IMG/VR virus record: IMGVR_UViG_3300043466_000721
Coordinates: 1-52,588 of that record
Origin: a virus
Reading direction: 5' to 3' (one strand)
DNA: 52,588 bases
Below, one piece after another: positions 52,584-52,588 of the stretch. The stretch's first letter is position 1; each line of letters opens with the position of its first letter. Under the pieces are notes generated by a model. That model was not told the origin of the DNA, searched no databases, and was given only the letters and a program-made list of their open reading frames with translations. A program made the position numbers and the translations under genes.

Positions 52584-52588
52584 TATTT

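Noticed and set aside
1-52588. Alternative genetic code (reassigned TAG or TGA)
   Set aside because: Long genes such as the polymerase, sheath and helicase end at ordinary stops at expected lengths, and TAA, TAG and TGA all serve as terminal stops.

Overview
The window is a gene-dense, AT-rich segment of a large contractile-tailed (myovirus) bacteriophage genome related to T4. The evidence is a set of T4-type genes: a gp32-like ssDNA-binding protein, a gp53-like LysM wedge protein, a tape measure protein, a gp26-like hub chaperone, a gp19-like tail tube, a gp18-like sheath, a gp15-like tail completion protein and a family B DNA polymerase. Stops are read with the standard bacterial code. Most starts are preceded by A-rich leaders rather than Shine-Dalgarno sequences, which suggests a Bacteroidota host (inference only). 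No tRNA, CRISPR array, IS element or integrase was found.

Layout. 1-1530 (minus): 5' part of the gp32-like gene, a terminator and two small unknown genes. 1572-16647 (minus): the tail core, namely a giant baseplate hub, the gp53-like protein, an OmpA-containing baseplate protein, the tape measure, and a gp26-like gene whose 3' end runs into a start-less gp51-like frame reached by an apparent +1 frameshift. 16683-21485: three Vsr-fold homing-endonuclease genes surrounding the tail tube gene. 21566-27663 (minus): a HAD phosphatase with a capsid-targeting-like leader, the sheath and tail-completion genes. 27721-34543 (plus): a SNF2 helicase with a class 3 intein, a small leader-bearing protein, a peptidase/superoxide dismutase/possible nuclease fusion, and virion proteins. 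34538-38162 (minus): HNH endonuclease, RHH protein and DNA polymerase with a tiny overlapping leader ORF. 38272-52583 (minus): adhesion and fibre genes, including a 46-residue-repeat adhesin, a papain-fold protease fibre, a beta-helix fibre and Pro-Thr-rich proteins, interrupted by a four-gene glycan cassette (GlcNAc-transferase-like, GT4, FkbM methyltransferase, UDP-galactopyranose mutase).

How it works together. The core builds the contractile tail and the right-hand block decorates it with host-recognition and possibly glycan-modified fibres. Nearly every transcription unit on both strands is preceded by an (A/G)TATTTAT box in the sense orientation, a candidate phage promoter. Two endonuclease genes place this box in the loop of an inverted repeat whose 3' arm contains the start codon. 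This is the logic known for T4 I-TevI: read-through mRNA hides the start, while local transcripts expose it. Several proteins begin with short basic amphipathic leaders ending in (I/V)xE, resembling T4 capsid-targeting sequences, so some enzymes here may be packaged in the head and injected.
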